16,117 nucleotides of DNA from Spirochaetales bacterium (GTDB lineage Bacteria > Spirochaetota > Spirochaetia > SZUA-6 > DRHE01): the NCBI GenBank assembly GCA_016935715.1, contig JAFGQJ010000142.1, positions 1-16,117 on the forward strand, read 5' to 3'. This document shows positions 15,237-16,117 of the stretch, piece by piece. Below the pieces are notes generated by a model. It was not told the origin of the DNA. It saw only the letters and a program-made list of their open reading frames with translations, and ran no database searches. The first letter of the stretch is position 1, and every line of letters begins with the position of its first letter. The translations under genes were made by a program, and so were the position numbers.

Positions 15237-15244
15237 AGGAGGAG
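15237..15244 (+). promoter_or_regulatory. Ribosome binding site for msrA
   Basis: AGGAGGAG ends 8 bases before ATG 15253. It rules out the in-frame upstream ATG at 15166, which would add 29 residues across the AT-rich promoter and the operator-like site. Confidence 0.85.
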
Positions 15245-15252
15245 AAACGAAC

Positions 15253-15777
15253 ATGAGCACGGAGAACGGCAGCGAAATCGCGACCCTGGGGGGTGGCTGT
15301 TTTTGGTGCATCGAGGCCGTGTACGAGCGCATCGACGGTGTGAAAGAGGTGATATCCGGATATGCCGGCGGAGACAAAGCCGATCCGACCTACGAGGAGG
15401 TCTGCAGCGGAACCACGGGGCACGCCGAGGTCGTGCAGATACACTTCGATCCGGAGGTGATCAGCTATGAGGAAATTCTCGACCTGTTCTGGAAGGCTCA
15501 CGACCCGACCACCGTCAACCGGCAGGGAGCGGATGTGGGAACGCAGTACCGCTCGATCATTCTTTACCACGGCGAAGCCCAGGCGCGGGCGGCAGAGCGC
15601 TCCAAAGCCGGGGCAGCGGCGGATTTCGACCGGCCCATCGTCACCGAGATCGTCCCGCTGACCGCCTTCTACGAGGCGGAGCGGTACCACCAGGATTACT
15701 ACCAGAACAACCCGAGAGCGGGTTACTGCACGTTTTTAATCAGACCGAAGCTGCAGAAGCTCGGCCTGGATTCATGA
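15253..15777 (+). CDS. msrA: Peptide methionine (S)-S-oxide reductase
   Basis: This 174-residue protein reduces methionine-S-sulfoxide in oxidised proteins or free methionine, usually with thioredoxin as electron donor, in the cytoplasm. The family signature GGGCFWC is at residues 13-19 with catalytic Cys16. The 'GYAGG', 'TGHAEVVQIHFDP' and 'HDPTTVNRQGADVGTQYRS' motifs follow, all standard for MsrA. The C-terminus ends with 'RAGYCTFLIRPKLQKL'; the Cys there is a likely resolving residue. No MsrB domain is fused. The length is normal. The neighbouring convergent rubrerythrin gene and the operator-like site in the leader suggest oxidative-stress control, which is inference. Confidence 0.97.
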   Translation: MSTENGSEIATLGGGCFWCIEAVYERIDGVKEVISGYAGGDKADPTYEEVCSGTTGHAEVVQIHFDPEVISYEEILDLFWKAHDPTTVNRQGADVGTQYRSIILYHGEAQARAAERSKAGAAADFDRPIVTEIVPLTAFYEAERYHQDYYQNNPRAGYCTFLIRPKLQKLGLDS

Positions 15778-15814
15778 GACAGTATGCCCGTCGGGCGCAG
15801 GCGGATGAGGCAGC

Positions 15815-16117
15815 CTACCAGTTCTCCGCCAGCAGCTCGTAGTAAGCCTGGGGATGAGCGCAGGCGGGACAGCTCTTGGGCGCCTCCGCACCTTCGTAGA
15901 GGTATCCGCAGTTGATGCACCGCCAGACCACCTTTTTATCCTTCTTGAAGACCTTCCCTGCTTCGATATTGGCCCGCAGGTCGTTGTAGCGCTTCTCGTG
16001 CTGCTTCTCCGCCACGGATATGGCCTCGAAGACCAGGGCCACCGCATCGAAGCCCTCTTCCCGAGCGGTCTGGGCAAAGCCCGGATACATCGTACCCCAC
16101 TCGTAGTTCTCGCCGGC
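15815..16117 (-). CDS. rbr: Rubrerythrin (5'-truncated by the window end)
   Basis: The frame is open to base 16117, so the N-terminal part of the gene lies outside the window; about 100 residues are visible. They start in the third part of the four-helix ferritin-like domain ('AGENYEWGTMYPGFAQTAREEGF') and include the diiron ligands of the last helix ('EAISVAEKQHEKRY', ExxH). A rubredoxin-like FeS4 domain follows, with CINC and CPAC pairs ('WRCINCGYLYEG' and 'PKSCPACAHPQAYYE'). Rubrerythrin reduces hydrogen peroxide in anaerobes. It is convergent with msrA, whose stop is 37 bp away. That gap holds only a 4-bp GC hairpin with no U-run. Confidence 0.95.
   Translation of the reverse strand, partial: AGENYEWGTMYPGFAQTAREEGFDAVALVFEAISVAEKQHEKRYNDLRANIEAGKVFKKDKKVVWRCINCGYLYEGAEAPKSCPACAHPQAYYELLAENW

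Noticed and set aside
15105..15377. 90-residue open frame antisense to the start of msrA
   Set aside because: It overlaps the msrA promoter, ribosome binding site and catalytic motif region and has no recognisable features.
15786..15796. GCCC-GTC-GGGC hairpin between msrA and rubrerythrin as a bidirectional terminator
   Set aside because: The stem is 4 bp, with no T-run on either side.

Overview
The window is a GC-rich bacterial chromosomal segment with tightly packed genes and no rRNA, tRNA, CRISPR array or insertion sequence that I can see. The host is probably an anaerobe or microaerobe: it carries a rubrerythrin and a methionine sulfoxide reductase. A spirochaete is my best guess, from the metallo-beta-lactamase/cyclic-nucleotide-binding fusion protein and the permissive lipobox. 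That guess is inference with modest confidence.

Left block (1-4444, + strand): the 3' part of gatA, then gatB, then an archaeal-type aspartyl-tRNA synthetase, all in one operon. gatB is much longer than usual. A normal GatB of about 471 residues runs directly into a complete asparaginase fold whose nucleophilic threonine is replaced by alanine. The synthetase start codon overlaps the gatB stop (ATGA). The synthetase also carries the His and Pro associated with non-discriminating enzymes, which charge both tRNA-Asp and tRNA-Asn. Together these genes look like the indirect Asn-tRNA (and Gln-tRNA) pathway: the synthetase makes Asp-tRNA-Asn and GatCAB amidates it. gatC is not in the window and may lie upstream.

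Middle block (4445-8117, + strand): leuS, then an M24 aminopeptidase gene 5 bp later. The leuS promoter sits so close to its ATG that the transcript is probably leaderless. An unrecognised putative lipoprotein gene (8101-8925, - strand) converges on the peptidase gene and overlaps it by 17 bp. It shares a divergent promoter region (about 8985-9047) with a + strand gene for a metallo-beta-lactamase-fold protein with two cyclic-nucleotide-binding domains (9048-11207). That gene also looks leaderless.

Right block (11213-15056, - strand): three genes transcribed leftward: a 62-residue four-cysteine protein, an SbcD/YhaO-like nuclease and an SbcC/YhaN-like SMC-type ATPase. The last two overlap at TTGA and likely form a DNA-end-processing complex.

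Far right (15057-16117): a regulatory region holding three copies of GTGTATCAC, then msrA (+), and the C-terminal part of a rubrerythrin gene (-) running off the window end. msrA and rubrerythrin are both oxidative-stress genes. The only gene-free stretch of note is about 15057-15252 (196 bp). It holds the repeats and an AT-rich msrA promoter.
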